59,341 nucleotides of DNA from Streptomyces mesophilus (GTDB taxonomy: Bacteria; Actinomycetota; Actinomycetes; Streptomycetales; Streptomycetaceae), in NCBI RefSeq assembly GCF_011044995.1, contig NZ_JAAKZW010000017.1, positions 1-59,341 on the forward strand, in the 5' to 3' direction. Below the pieces are notes generated by a model. It had not been told where the DNA came from. It did no database searches and saw only the letters and a list, made by a program, of their open reading frames with translations. Made by a program: the position numbers and the translations under genes. Below, piece after piece: positions 36,207-43,751 of the stretch. Positions within the stretch are counted from its first letter, which is position 1. Every line of letters begins with the position of its first letter.

Positions 36207-37394
36207 ATGACCGACGACCCTTACGCTCCGCCGTCTCGCCGTGGCCGCCGTTCGCTGGGGCGGGGGCCTGGTGCGGTGCCCGCGCCGGGTGTGGTGCCCG
36301 GGGGCGCGGAGCCGACCTGTACTGAGGCCGAGCTCGTTCCGGTTCGCGACGAGGCGGCGGAATCAGAGGCCGAGCCGCGCGGTCCCGGCGAAGAGGCGTC
36401 CGGTCGCGGCGCCGAGGAACCCGGCCACGATGCCGGGCCGCCCAGCGGTGATCACGATGCCGGGCCGCCCAGCAGCGTTACCGATCAGGCAGTCGGCGCC
36501 GAGCCGGACGTCCCCGACGTCGGACCGGACGTTCCCGGCACCGGACCGGACGGCGACGCCGAACCCCCCGTCGACGACGGCAAGTTCAAGGTGCGGCTTG
36601 CCAACTTCGAGGGCCCGTTCGACCTGCTGCTCCAGCTCATCTCCAAGCACAAGCTCGATGTCACCGAGGTCGCGCTGTCCAAGGTGACCGATGAGTTCAT
36701 GACGTATATCCGCAGGCTCGGCAGCGACTGGGATCTGGATCAGACGACCGAGTTCCTCGTCGTCGCCGCGACCCTGCTCGACCTCAAGGCCGCGAGGCTG
36801 CTGCCCTCCGCCGAGGTCGAGGACGAGGGCGACCTCGCGCTCCTCGAGGCCCGTGACCTGCTGTTCGCGCGGCTGCTCCAGTACCGCGCGTACAAACAGA
36901 TCGCCGAGATCTTCAGCGGGCGGCTCGACGACGAGGCGCGCAGATACCCCCGTACCGTCGGGCTCGAAGCGCACCACGCGGACCTGCTGCCCGAGGTCGT
37001 CATCAGCATCGGGGCCGAGGGCTTCGCCAAGCTCGCCGTGAAGGCGATGCAGCCCAAGCCCAAGCCGCAGGTGTACGTCGAGCACATCCACGCCCCGCTC
37101 GTCTCCGTACAGGAGCAGGCCGGGATCGTGGTGGCGCGGCTGCGGGAGTCGGGGACGGCGAGCTTCCGCGAGCTGATCGCCGACACCGAGGACACCCTGA
37201 CGGTCGTGGCCCGCTTCCTGTCGCTCCTGGAGCTGTACCGCGAGAAGGCCGTGGCGCTCGACCAGGACGAGGCCCTCGGCGAGCTCATGGTGCGCTGGAC
37301 CGGAGCGGACGGGGACGAACCCCTGGTCACGGACGAGTTCGACCGGCCCCCCGAGGTACCCGACGACAAGGCCGACAGCAAGGAGAAGGTGTGA
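36207..37394 (+). CDS. scpA: Segregation and condensation protein ScpA with long acidic extension
   Basis: The 395-residue protein carries the kleisin core from about residue 126 (KFKVRLANFEGPFDLLLQLI, then SKHKLDVTEVALSKVTDEF), through YRAYKQIAEIF to the C-terminal winged helix VVARFLSLLELYREKAVALD. It bridges SMC heads with ScpB in chromosome condensation. The first 125 residues are low-complexity Pro/Asp/Gly/Glu with the small repeat HDAGPPS, unlike the usual 250-270 residue ScpA. The Shine-Dalgarno before ATG 36207 is weak. It overlaps scpB by 4 bases (GTGA). Confidence 0.92.
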   Translation: MTDDPYAPPSRRGRRSLGRGPGAVPAPGVVPGGAEPTCTEAELVPVRDEAAESEAEPRGPGEEASGRGAEEPGHDAGPPSGDHDAGPPSSVTDQAVGAEPDVPDVGPDVPGTGPDGDAEPPVDDGKFKVRLANFEGPFDLLLQLISKHKLDVTEVALSKVTDEFMTYIRRLGSDWDLDQTTEFLVVAATLLDLKAARLLPSAEVEDEGDLALLEARDLLFARLLQYRAYKQIAEIFSGRLDDEARRYPRTVGLEAHHADLLPEVVISIGAEGFAKLAVKAMQPKPKPQVYVEHIHAPLVSVQEQAGIVVARLRESGTASFRELIADTEDTLTVVARFLSLLELYREKAVALDQDEALGELMVRWTGADGDEPLVTDEFDRPPEVPDDKADSKEKV

Positions 37395-38038
37395 GCACCA
37401 CGGACGAGGCCCCCGCCGGACTGCTCGACGTCGCCGGGCTCGAGCTGAAGCCCGCGCTCGAAGCGGTGCTCATGGTCGTCGACGAGCCCGCCACCGAGGA
37501 GCACCTCGCCAAGATCCTGGACCGGCCGCGGCGGAAGATCGCCGACGCCCTGCGGGAGCTGGCCGACGAGTACACGATGCAGCAGCGCGGCTTCGAGCTG
37601 CGCCTGATCGCCGGCGGCTGGCGCTTCTACACCCGCCCCGAGTACGCCGCGGCCGTGGAGCGCTTCGTCCTCGACGGCCAGCAGGCCCGGCTCACCCAGG
37701 CGGCCCTGGAGACCCTTGCCGTGGTCGCGTACCGGCAGCCGGTGAGCCGTTCCCGGGTCTCGGCGGTCCGTGGAGTGAACTGCGACGGCGTGATGCGGAC
37801 CCTGCTCCAGCGGGGTCTGGTCGAGGAGGCGGGCGCGGAACCCGAAACAGGTGCGATCCTGTACAGGACGACGAACTACTTCCTGGAGCGGATGGGCCTG
37901 CGCGGCCTGGACGAGCTCCCGGAACTCGCGCCCTTTCTGCCCGAGGCGGAGGCGATCGAGGCCGACACCTTGGAAGGGGTCCCGTCGTTCGATCCGGATG
38001 CTCCGGATTCCGAGGAAGACGACAAGACGGAAATTTGA
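37391..38038 (+). CDS. scpB: Segregation and condensation protein ScpB
   Basis: The 215-residue protein has the two winged-helix halves of ScpB: LKPALEAVLMVVDEPATEEH at the start and LTQAALETLAVVAYRQPVSR with VNCDGVMRTLLQRGLVEEAG later, then YRTTNYFLERMGLRGLDELP. It binds ScpA within the SMC complex. The GTG start overlaps the scpA stop and its own stop overlaps the next ATG (TGATG), so scpA, scpB and the pseudouridine synthase are coupled. Confidence 0.94.
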   Translation: MSTTDEAPAGLLDVAGLELKPALEAVLMVVDEPATEEHLAKILDRPRRKIADALRELADEYTMQQRGFELRLIAGGWRFYTRPEYAAAVERFVLDGQQARLTQAALETLAVVAYRQPVSRSRVSAVRGVNCDGVMRTLLQRGLVEEAGAEPETGAILYRTTNYFLERMGLRGLDELPELAPFLPEAEAIEADTLEGVPSFDPDAPDSEEDDKTEI

Positions 38039-39303
38039 TGCGAAGCAACGGCAGGAACAGCGGAAACAACGGCGGGAGCCGTGGTGGCAACAGCGGTGGC
38101 CGTAGCAGTGGCGGGACCAGCGGTGGCCGCGGGAACTACCAGGGCGGTAGCGGCGGTGGCCGTTCTCAGGGTGGCGGCGGCCGTCCCCAGGGCGGCGGCA
38201 GTGGCCGTCCCCAGGGCGCTGGCGGCGGGCGTCCGCAGAGTGGCGGCAGTGGCCGTCCGCAGGGCGGTGGCGGCGGGCGTCCCCAGGGCGGCGGCAGCGG
38301 CGGCACCAACGCCAGCGGGCGTCTGCGCAATCCGCGCCCCGAGGAGCGTCGCTACGACGTGGACCCCGCGGACGGCGGCCCCAGGAGGGGCCGTGGCGAA
38401 GCGGCGCGCGGTGGAGCGAAGGGCGGTCCCCGTACCTCGCAGGGCAGCGGAGCCCGTGGCGCCAAGCGCAGCACGCCCGCGACCTCCCGCGAGTACGAGA
38501 CGCGCCAGGAGGAGCGCAACAGGGAGCGGTACGCCGGCAAGAAGGACGTGAAGCTTCCCAAGACCTTCCCGGGCGCCGAGCAGGAGGGCGAGCGGCTCCA
38601 GAAGGTGCTCGCGCGGGCCGGTTACGGTTCGCGGCGTGCCTGCGAGGAGCTGGTCGAGCAGGCCCGTGTCGAGGTCAACGGCGAGATCGTGCTCGAGCAG
38701 GGCCTGCGCGTGAAGCCCGAATCCGACGAGATCAAGGTCGACGGTCTGACCGTGGCCACGCAGTCGTACCAGTTCTTCGCGCTCAACAAGCCGGCCGGTG
38801 TCGTCTCCACCATGGAGGACCCCGACGGCCGTCAGTGCCTGGGCGACTACGTGACCAACCGCGAGACGCGGCTGTTCCACGTGGGCCGGCTCGACACCGA
38901 GACCGAGGGCATCATCCTGCTCACCAACCACGGCGAGCTCGCCCACCGTCTGACCCACCCGCGGTATGGCGTGAAGAAGACCTATCTCGCCGCGATCACC
39001 GGCCCGCTGCCGCGTGAGATCGGCAAGATGCTCAAGGACGGCATCCAGCTGGAGGACGGCTACGCGCGCGCCGACCACTTCCGGGTCGTGCAGCAGACCG
39101 GCAAGAACTACCTGGTCGAGGTCACTCTGCACGAGGGCCGCAAGCACATCGTGCGCCGGATGCTGGCCGAGGCCGGCTTCCCGGTCGAGAAGCTGGTGCG
39201 GACGCACTTCGGTCCGATCGGGCTCGGCGACCAGAAGTCGGGCTGGCTGCGCCGGCTCAGCAACACCGAGGTCGGGATGCTGATGCGCGAGGTCGAGCTG
39301 TAG
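38038..39303 (+). CDS. RluB-type pseudouridine synthase with Gly/Arg-rich N-terminal tail
   Basis: The 421-residue protein starts with about 175 residues of Gly/Arg/Ser/Gln-rich repeats (RPQGGGSGRPQGAGGGRPQS, then a basic linker). An S4 RNA-binding domain follows (RLQKVLARAGYGSRRACEEL, from about 185). The RsuA/RluB catalytic domain has HVGRLDTETEGIILLTNHG; the Asp near residue 286 is the catalytic one, and the KKTYLA and EGRKHIVRRML blocks follow. The family isomerises uridine in rRNA, here most likely 23S. Only the core resembles typical 230-300 residue members. The tail may add RNA affinity. Confidence 0.92.
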   Translation: MRSNGRNSGNNGGSRGGNSGGRSSGGTSGGRGNYQGGSGGGRSQGGGGRPQGGGSGRPQGAGGGRPQSGGSGRPQGGGGGRPQGGGSGGTNASGRLRNPRPEERRYDVDPADGGPRRGRGEAARGGAKGGPRTSQGSGARGAKRSTPATSREYETRQEERNRERYAGKKDVKLPKTFPGAEQEGERLQKVLARAGYGSRRACEELVEQARVEVNGEIVLEQGLRVKPESDEIKVDGLTVATQSYQFFALNKPAGVVSTMEDPDGRQCLGDYVTNRETRLFHVGRLDTETEGIILLTNHGELAHRLTHPRYGVKKTYLAAITGPLPREIGKMLKDGIQLEDGYARADHFRVVQQTGKNYLVEVTLHEGRKHIVRRMLAEAGFPVEKLVRTHFGPIGLGDQKSGWLRRLSNTEVGMLMREVEL

Positions 39304-39306
39304 GCA

Positions 39307-39370
39307 GCCTCGCCTTCGTAGGGCTTCGCCTTCCTACGGCTTCGCCTTCGTAGGGCCTCGCCTTCGTACG
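39307..39370. repeat. Four tandem 16-bp repeats
   Basis: Four exact-length copies of GCYTCGCCTTCSTASG occupy 39307-39322, 39323-39338, 39339-39354 and 39355-39370, between the synthase stop and its terminator. Copies 1 and 3 differ at one base. There are no spacers, so it is not a CRISPR array. Confidence 0.92.
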
Positions 39371-39372
39371 GC

Positions 39373-39416
39373 ATCGGCCGGATCCGGAACTTTTCCGGGT
39401 CCGGCCGATTCCTTTT
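39373..39416 (+). terminator. Intrinsic terminator after the pseudouridine synthase
   Basis: A 16-bp stem ATCGGCCGGATCCGGA / TCCGGGTCCGGCCGAT (39373-39388 with 39394-39409, one G-T pair) closes on ACTTT and is followed by TCCTTTT. It ends the scpAB operon. Confidence 0.9.
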
Positions 39417-39435
39417 GCCCGCCCGCCGGGTCTGC
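39403..39435 (+). promoter_or_regulatory. Two-block promoter-like motif upstream of the ECF sigma gene
   Basis: GGCCGATTCCTTT, 10 bases, CCGGGTCTGC. The same two blocks with the same spacing occur upstream of the exporter at 40460-40492. The second block contains GTCT, like the -10 element of many ECF promoters. The first block overlaps the preceding terminator arm. The motif ends 23 bases before the sigma start. Confidence 0.6.
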
Positions 39436-39458
39436 ATGGGAACGGCGAGGAGAGCGGC

Positions 39459-40418
39459 ATGGCGGATCATGACGAGTTCGTACGGCTGGCGCAGGCGCAT
39501 CGGCGGGAGCTGCTCGCGCACTGCTACCAGATGCTCGGCTCGGTCGACGAGGCCGAGGACCTGGTGCAGGAGACGTATCTGCGGGCCTGGCGCTCGTACG
39601 ACACCTACGAGGCGCGCGCGTCCCTGCGCACCTGGTTGTACCGGATCGCGACCAACGCCTGTCTGACGGCCATGGAGCACCGCACACGGCGGCCCCTGCC
39701 GGCCGGGCTCGGTGCGCCGGGCACCTCGCCCGACGAACCGGTCGGGGCTCCGGCCACGGACATCCCCTGGCTGCAGCCGCTGCCGGATGTGCTGGTCGAC
39801 CCCGCCACCGTCGTGTCCGCGCGGGGCAGTCTGCGCCTGGCGGTGGTGGCGGCGCTGCAGCATCTGCCGCCCCGGCAGCGGGCCGTGCTCATCCTGCGCG
39901 AGGTGCTCGCCTGGCGGGCCCACGAGGTGGCCGACGCGCTCGGCACCAGCACGGCCGCCGTGAAGAGCACGCTGCAGCGGGCGCGGGCCCGCCTCGACGA
40001 GGTGGCGCCCGAGGAGGATCTGGTCGCCGAGCCCTCGTCGGTCGATGAACGGGCCCTGGTGGACCGCTACATGGCCGCCTTCGAGTACGCCGACGCCGAC
40101 GGGCTCGCCCGACTTCTGTGCGACGACGTGGAGTTGGACATGCCGCCGTATCTGGTGTGGTTCCGCGGCCGTAAGCACGTCTTCGGCTTCATGGAGTCCA
40201 AGGTGCTCGACGCGTACCCGGTGGCGCGGATCCACATGGTGCCCGTGGGCGCGAACGGACAGCCCGCCGTGGCCGCGTACGAGCGCGGGCCCGACGGGGT
40301 GCGGCGGGCGCATTCCGTACAGCTGATCACGCCGCAGGGGGACCGGATCCGGCGGATCACGGCCTTCTTGGACCCGGGGCTCTTCGAGCGGTTCGGGCTG
40401 CCGCGGGTGCTCGACTGA
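39459..40418 (+). CDS. ECF sigma factor with C-terminal SnoaL-like domain
   Basis: The 319-residue protein has sigma region 2 (LAQAHRRELLAHCYQMLGSV, EDLVQETYLRAWRSYDTYEA), region 4 (LQHLPPRQRAVLILREVLAW, then TSTAAVKSTLQRARARL) and an added domain of about 130 residues, from VDRYMAAFEYADADGLARLL to the end. That domain resembles the SnoaL/NTF2-like fold found on SigG/SigJ-type ECF factors, where it controls activity in place of an anti-sigma factor. AGGAG lies 7 bases before the ATG. The next gene is an exporter with the same upstream motif. Confidence 0.92.
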   Translation: MADHDEFVRLAQAHRRELLAHCYQMLGSVDEAEDLVQETYLRAWRSYDTYEARASLRTWLYRIATNACLTAMEHRTRRPLPAGLGAPGTSPDEPVGAPATDIPWLQPLPDVLVDPATVVSARGSLRLAVVAALQHLPPRQRAVLILREVLAWRAHEVADALGTSTAAVKSTLQRARARLDEVAPEEDLVAEPSSVDERALVDRYMAAFEYADADGLARLLCDDVELDMPPYLVWFRGRKHVFGFMESKVLDAYPVARIHMVPVGANGQPAVAAYERGPDGVRRAHSVQLITPQGDRIRRITAFLDPGLFERFGLPRVLD

Positions 40419-40459
40419 CAGGCGGACCGACCGGCGGGCCCGCAGGCGGATCGACCGGC

Positions 40460-40492
40460 GGCCGATTCCTTTCGGGAGCGGGCCGGGTCTGC
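40460..40492 (+). promoter_or_regulatory. Two-block promoter-like motif upstream of the MFS gene
   Basis: The blocks GGCCGATTCCTTT and CCGGGTCTGC are separated by 10 bases exactly as at 39403-39435, while the 10-base spacers differ. The motif ends 43 bases before the exporter ATG. The shared pattern suggests that one sigma factor reads both genes. Confidence 0.6.
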
Positions 40493-40494
40493 CC

Positions 40495-40521
40495 CTCGTG
40501 AGTGATCCGAGTACTCACGAG
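40495..40521. promoter_or_regulatory. Perfect inverted repeat, candidate operator of the MFS gene
   Basis: CTCGTGAGT-N9-ACTCACGAG has perfect 9-bp arms and lies just downstream of the promoter-like motif, 14 bases before the start codon. This is the size and position of a TetR- or MarR-type operator; no such regulator is encoded nearby. Confidence 0.7.
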
Positions 40522-40535
40522 AGGTAGGGACGGCC

Positions 40536-41972
40536 ATGGCCGTTACGACGAAGACTCCACCGCGCGATGTGCGCGCCTGGACGGTGGTGCTCGCGGGGAT
40601 CGGCTCCCTGCTGTGCGCGCTCGATGTGGTGGTGGTCGCCACCGCGCTGCCGACGCTGCAGGCCGATCTGGGGGCGAACCTGTCGGATCTGGAGTGGACC
40701 ATCAATGCGTACAACCTCGCCCTTGCCTGTCTGATCCTCACCGGGGCGGCGCTCGGCGACCGGTTCGGGCGGCGGCGGATGTTCGCGGCGGGGATCGCCG
40801 TGTTCACGGTGGCGTCCGCGGCGGCCGCGCTCTCCGACGGGGTGGGGCAGCTGATCGTGGCCCGGATGGTGCAGGGTGCGGGCGCCGCCGTGGTCCTGCC
40901 GCTCACGCTGACGCTGATCGCCGAGGCGTTCCCGGCCGAGAAGCGGGGTGTGGCGATCGGTCTGTGGGGCGGGATCGGCGGTCTCGGCGTGGCAGCGGGA
41001 CCGGTGCTCGGCGGGGCGGTCACCGAGGGTCTGTCCTGGGAGTGGATCTTCTGGATCAATGTGCCCCTCGGCGTGGTGATGATCCCGCTCGCTCTGCTCA
41101 AGCTGCGCGAGAGCCGTGGCCCGAGGCCCCAACTCGATCTGACCGGACAGGTGTTGGTGGCCACAGGCCTGCTGGGTCTGACCTGGGCGCCGGCCCGGGC
41201 GCCTGTGGTGGGCTGGGGGAGTGCGGAGGTTCTGGGGGCGCTGGTCTGCGGTGTGGCGCTCCTGGCCGCGTTCCTGCGGTGGGAGGGGCGGACGCGGTAT
41301 CCGATGCTGCCGCTGCGCTACTTCCGCAACCGTGGCTTCTCCGCCGCGAACGGGGCGGTCTTCCTGCAGTTCGTCTCGCTGCTCGGCTCGCTGTTCCTGA
41401 TCTCGCAGCTCTTCCAGCTGGGCCTCGGCAACTCCCCGCTCGACGCGGGTCTGCGCATCCTCGTATGGACGGCGACGCCGCTGTTCGTCGCGCCGATCGC
41501 GGGCGCGCTCGGTGACCGGTACGGCAACCGTCCCTTCATGATCGCAGGCATGGCGCTCCAGGCCGTCGGTCTCGGTCTGCTTGCCGCGCTGACGGAACCG
41601 GGGGTCGGGTACGGGACGCTCGTCGTGCCGCTGATCGTGGCCGGCGTCGGCATCTCGATGGTCTTCCCGACCGCGGCCAACGCCGTGACCTCCGCCGTGC
41701 CCGCGGCCGACGCGGGGGTCGCGGCCGCCGTCAACAACGCGCTGCGGGAGCTCGGCGCGGTCTTCGGTGTCGCCATCGCCGCGCTGGTGTTCGCGCGCAA
41801 CGGCAGCTATGCGTCGCCGAGTTCCTTTGTCGACGGGGCCGTGCCCGGGCTGTGGGTGACGGCCGCGGTGGCCGCCGCGGGAGCGGGTGTGGCCCTGTTC
41901 GTACCGCGCAAGCGCCGGGATCCGGGCGCTCCGGAGACGGACCGGACCGTACGAGAAGCCGTGGGCGCCTGA
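40536..41972 (+). CDS. MFS multidrug-type exporter (DHA2-like)
   Basis: The 478-residue protein has about fourteen membrane segments. Typical landmarks are LCALDVVVVATALPTLQADL in segment 1, the loop motif GDRFGRRRMF after segment 2, and the exporter motif C region GIGGLGVAAGPVLGGAV. It should expel drugs or toxic metabolites using the proton gradient. The ATG is preceded by GAGGTAGGGA. It stands downstream of the SnoaL-type sigma gene and is followed by the NAD salvage operon. Confidence 0.9.
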   Translation: MAVTTKTPPRDVRAWTVVLAGIGSLLCALDVVVVATALPTLQADLGANLSDLEWTINAYNLALACLILTGAALGDRFGRRRMFAAGIAVFTVASAAAALSDGVGQLIVARMVQGAGAAVVLPLTLTLIAEAFPAEKRGVAIGLWGGIGGLGVAAGPVLGGAVTEGLSWEWIFWINVPLGVVMIPLALLKLRESRGPRPQLDLTGQVLVATGLLGLTWAPARAPVVGWGSAEVLGALVCGVALLAAFLRWEGRTRYPMLPLRYFRNRGFSAANGAVFLQFVSLLGSLFLISQLFQLGLGNSPLDAGLRILVWTATPLFVAPIAGALGDRYGNRPFMIAGMALQAVGLGLLAALTEPGVGYGTLVVPLIVAGVGISMVFPTAANAVTSAVPAADAGVAAAVNNALRELGAVFGVAIAALVFARNGSYASPSSFVDGAVPGLWVTAAVAAAGAGVALFVPRKRRDPGAPETDRTVREAVGA

Positions 41973-41978
41973 AACGCC

Positions 41979-42008
41979 TTGTGATTCCGTGCCCGCCTCC
42001 TTTATAGT
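41979..42008 (+). promoter_or_regulatory. Promoter of the pnuC operon inside the palindrome
   Basis: TTGTGA (41979-41984), 18 bases, then TATAGT (42003-42008). The -10 box matches TATAAT at five of six positions, rare for this genome. Transcription would begin near 42014-42016, the centre of the palindrome, giving a leader of about 19 nt that contains only the right arm. Confidence 0.65.
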
Positions 42009-42033
42009 CGTTCTGACCATAAAGGAGGCGGGC
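41991..42033. promoter_or_regulatory. 43-bp near-perfect palindrome: candidate NrtR operator and RBS hairpin
   Basis: Arms of 19 bp (41991-42009 and 42015-42033) pair with one mismatch around a 5-base centre. The core TATAGTC-N5-GACCATA resembles, from memory, NrtR operators with GTC/GAC cores, and a NrtR gene lies two genes downstream. The right arm contains AAAGGAGG, the ribosome binding site of pnuC, and ends at the base before its GTG. The site therefore overlaps the -10 box, the likely transcription start and the ribosome binding site. Confidence 0.85.
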
Positions 42034-42681
42034 GTGAGTCTCGCGGAGCTACTCGAACCCTTGCAGCAGCCGCTGTTCACGCTGCTCGACACCCCGGTGA
42101 GCTGGACCGAGGTGCTCGGCTTCGGCAGCGGGGCGCTCTGCGTCTGGCTGGTGGCGCGCCAGCACATCGCCAACTGGCCGATCGGGATCGCGAACAACCT
42201 GTTCTTCATCCTCCTTTTCACGCAGGCCGGCCTGTACGCGGACGCCGGTCTTCAGCTGGTCTTCATCACCCTTGCCGCGTACGGCTGGTGGACCTGGGCC
42301 CACGGGGGTGGTCCTGGCTCCTCGGATTCGCTGCCGGTGCGTCGTACGACGCGTACCGAATGGATCTGGCTGGGCGCGGCAGGGGTGGTGGGCACGCTCG
42401 CGATCACGCTCCTGCTCGACCGCGCGACCGACTCCACGGTCCCGTTCTGGGACGCGCTGACCACGTCCCTGTCGCTGATGGCGACTTATGGACAGTGTCG
42501 CAAGCGGCTCGAATCGTGGTGGCTGTGGATCGCGGCGGACGTGGTCTACATCCCGCTCTACGCGCACAAGGAGCTGTATCTGACCTCACTCCTGTACGTG
42601 GGCTTCATGGCCCTGTGCGTGCTGGGGCTGCGCAACTGGCGCCGTGAACTGGTGGTCAGGGAAGCGGTGATGGCGGCATGA
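42034..42681 (+). CDS. pnuC: PnuC-type nicotinamide riboside transporter
   Basis: The 215-residue protein has about seven membrane segments and the family marks WPIGIANNLFFILLFTQAGL, AAYGWWTWAHGG and LESWWLWIAADVVYIPLYAH. PnuC lets nicotinamide riboside enter by facilitated diffusion, trapped inside by phosphorylation, the job of the next gene. The GTG start at 42034 has AAAGGAGG 5 bases upstream inside the palindrome. It overlaps the next gene by 4 bases (ATGA). Confidence 0.93.
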   Translation: MSLAELLEPLQQPLFTLLDTPVSWTEVLGFGSGALCVWLVARQHIANWPIGIANNLFFILLFTQAGLYADAGLQLVFITLAAYGWWTWAHGGGPGSSDSLPVRRTTRTEWIWLGAAGVVGTLAITLLLDRATDSTVPFWDALTTSLSLMATYGQCRKRLESWWLWIAADVVYIPLYAHKELYLTSLLYVGFMALCVLGLRNWRRELVVREAVMAA

Positions 42682-43751
42682 CCGCGCGCCTGGGGCACGG
42701 TCTGGTGCTCGGCAAGTTCTATCCGCCGCACGCCGGACACCACCATCTGGTGCGGACGGCCGCGGCCCGGTGCGAGCGGCTCACCGTCCTGGTGTGCGCG
42801 GCCTCCGTCGAGTCCGTTCCGCTGGAGCGGCGCGTGGCGTGGATGCGGGAGGTGCATCCGGATGTACGGGTGGTCGGAGCCGTCGACGACATCGCGATGG
42901 ATCTGCACGACCCCGAGGTGTGGTCCGCCCATATGGCCGTCTTCCGGGCGGCTGTGCCGGAGCGCGTCGACGCGGTGTTCTCCTCGGAGGCGTACGGGGA
43001 CGAGCTGGCGCGGCGGTTCGGGGCGCGGCATATGAGTGTCGACGTGTCGAGATCTCTCCATCCGGTGTCCGGGACGGCCGTGCGCAAGGATCCCGTCGGC
43101 AACTGGGAGTTCCTGGCCGAGCCCGTGCGGGCCGCGCTCACGCGCCGGGTCGTCGTGCTCGGGGCCGAGTCCACCGGGACGACGACGCTGGCGCGGGCGC
43201 TCACCGAGCATTACCGGGCGCGGGGTGGGATCTGGGCCGGGACGCTCTGTGTGGACGAGTACGGGCGGGAGTTCAGCGAGCGGAAGCTGGCGGAGCTGCG
43301 GGCGGTGCGTCCCGGGGCCGAGTGGGCCGAGGTCGCGTTCGCCTCGGAGGAGTTCCCGGTGATCGCGCGGGAGCAGCGGCGGCGTGAGGACGCGGCCGCG
43401 CGGCTCGGCTCGCCCGTGCTCTTCTGCGACACGGACGCCTTTGCGACGACCGTCTGGCACGAGCGGTACATGGGCGGCTCCTATCCGGTCGGACCCGAGC
43501 CGGCCGGGCAGCATCTGTGGCTGCTCACGGACCACGAGGGTGTGGCCTTCGAGGACGACGGGCTGCGTGAGGGGGAGGAGCTGCGGCCGTGGATGACCGA
43601 ACGCTTCCGCGCCGAACTCGTCCGTACCGGCCGGGACTTCCGCTTCCTGACGGGGGCACACGACAAGCGCCTCGCCGAAGCCGTGGCCGCGGTCGACGGA
43701 CTCCTCGGTGCCGGCTGGCACTTCACCGATCCGCTCCCGGAGAAGCGATGA
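42678..43751 (+). CDS. NadR-like NMN adenylyltransferase / ribosylnicotinamide kinase
   Basis: The 357-residue protein has two parts. The N-terminal nucleotidyltransferase has GKFYPPHAGHHHLVR (residues 12-26; H-x-G-H motif) and a later SVDVSRSLHPVSGTAVR block. The C-terminal kinase half, from about residue 156, has the P-loop-like VVLGAESTGTTTLARAL, with Thr where Lys is expected, and LFCDTDAFATTVWHERY. Together these convert nicotinamide riboside to NMN and NAD. Whether the kinase works without the P-loop Lys is open. Starts and stops overlap with both neighbours. Confidence 0.9.
   Translation: MTARLGHGLVLGKFYPPHAGHHHLVRTAAARCERLTVLVCAASVESVPLERRVAWMREVHPDVRVVGAVDDIAMDLHDPEVWSAHMAVFRAAVPERVDAVFSSEAYGDELARRFGARHMSVDVSRSLHPVSGTAVRKDPVGNWEFLAEPVRAALTRRVVVLGAESTGTTTLARALTEHYRARGGIWAGTLCVDEYGREFSERKLAELRAVRPGAEWAEVAFASEEFPVIAREQRRREDAAARLGSPVLFCDTDAFATTVWHERYMGGSYPVGPEPAGQHLWLLTDHEGVAFEDDGLREGEELRPWMTERFRAELVRTGRDFRFLTGAHDKRLAEAVAAVDGLLGAGWHFTDPLPEKR

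Noticed and set aside
39307..39370. CRISPR array
   Set aside because: The repeats are contiguous with no spacers and there are no cas genes.
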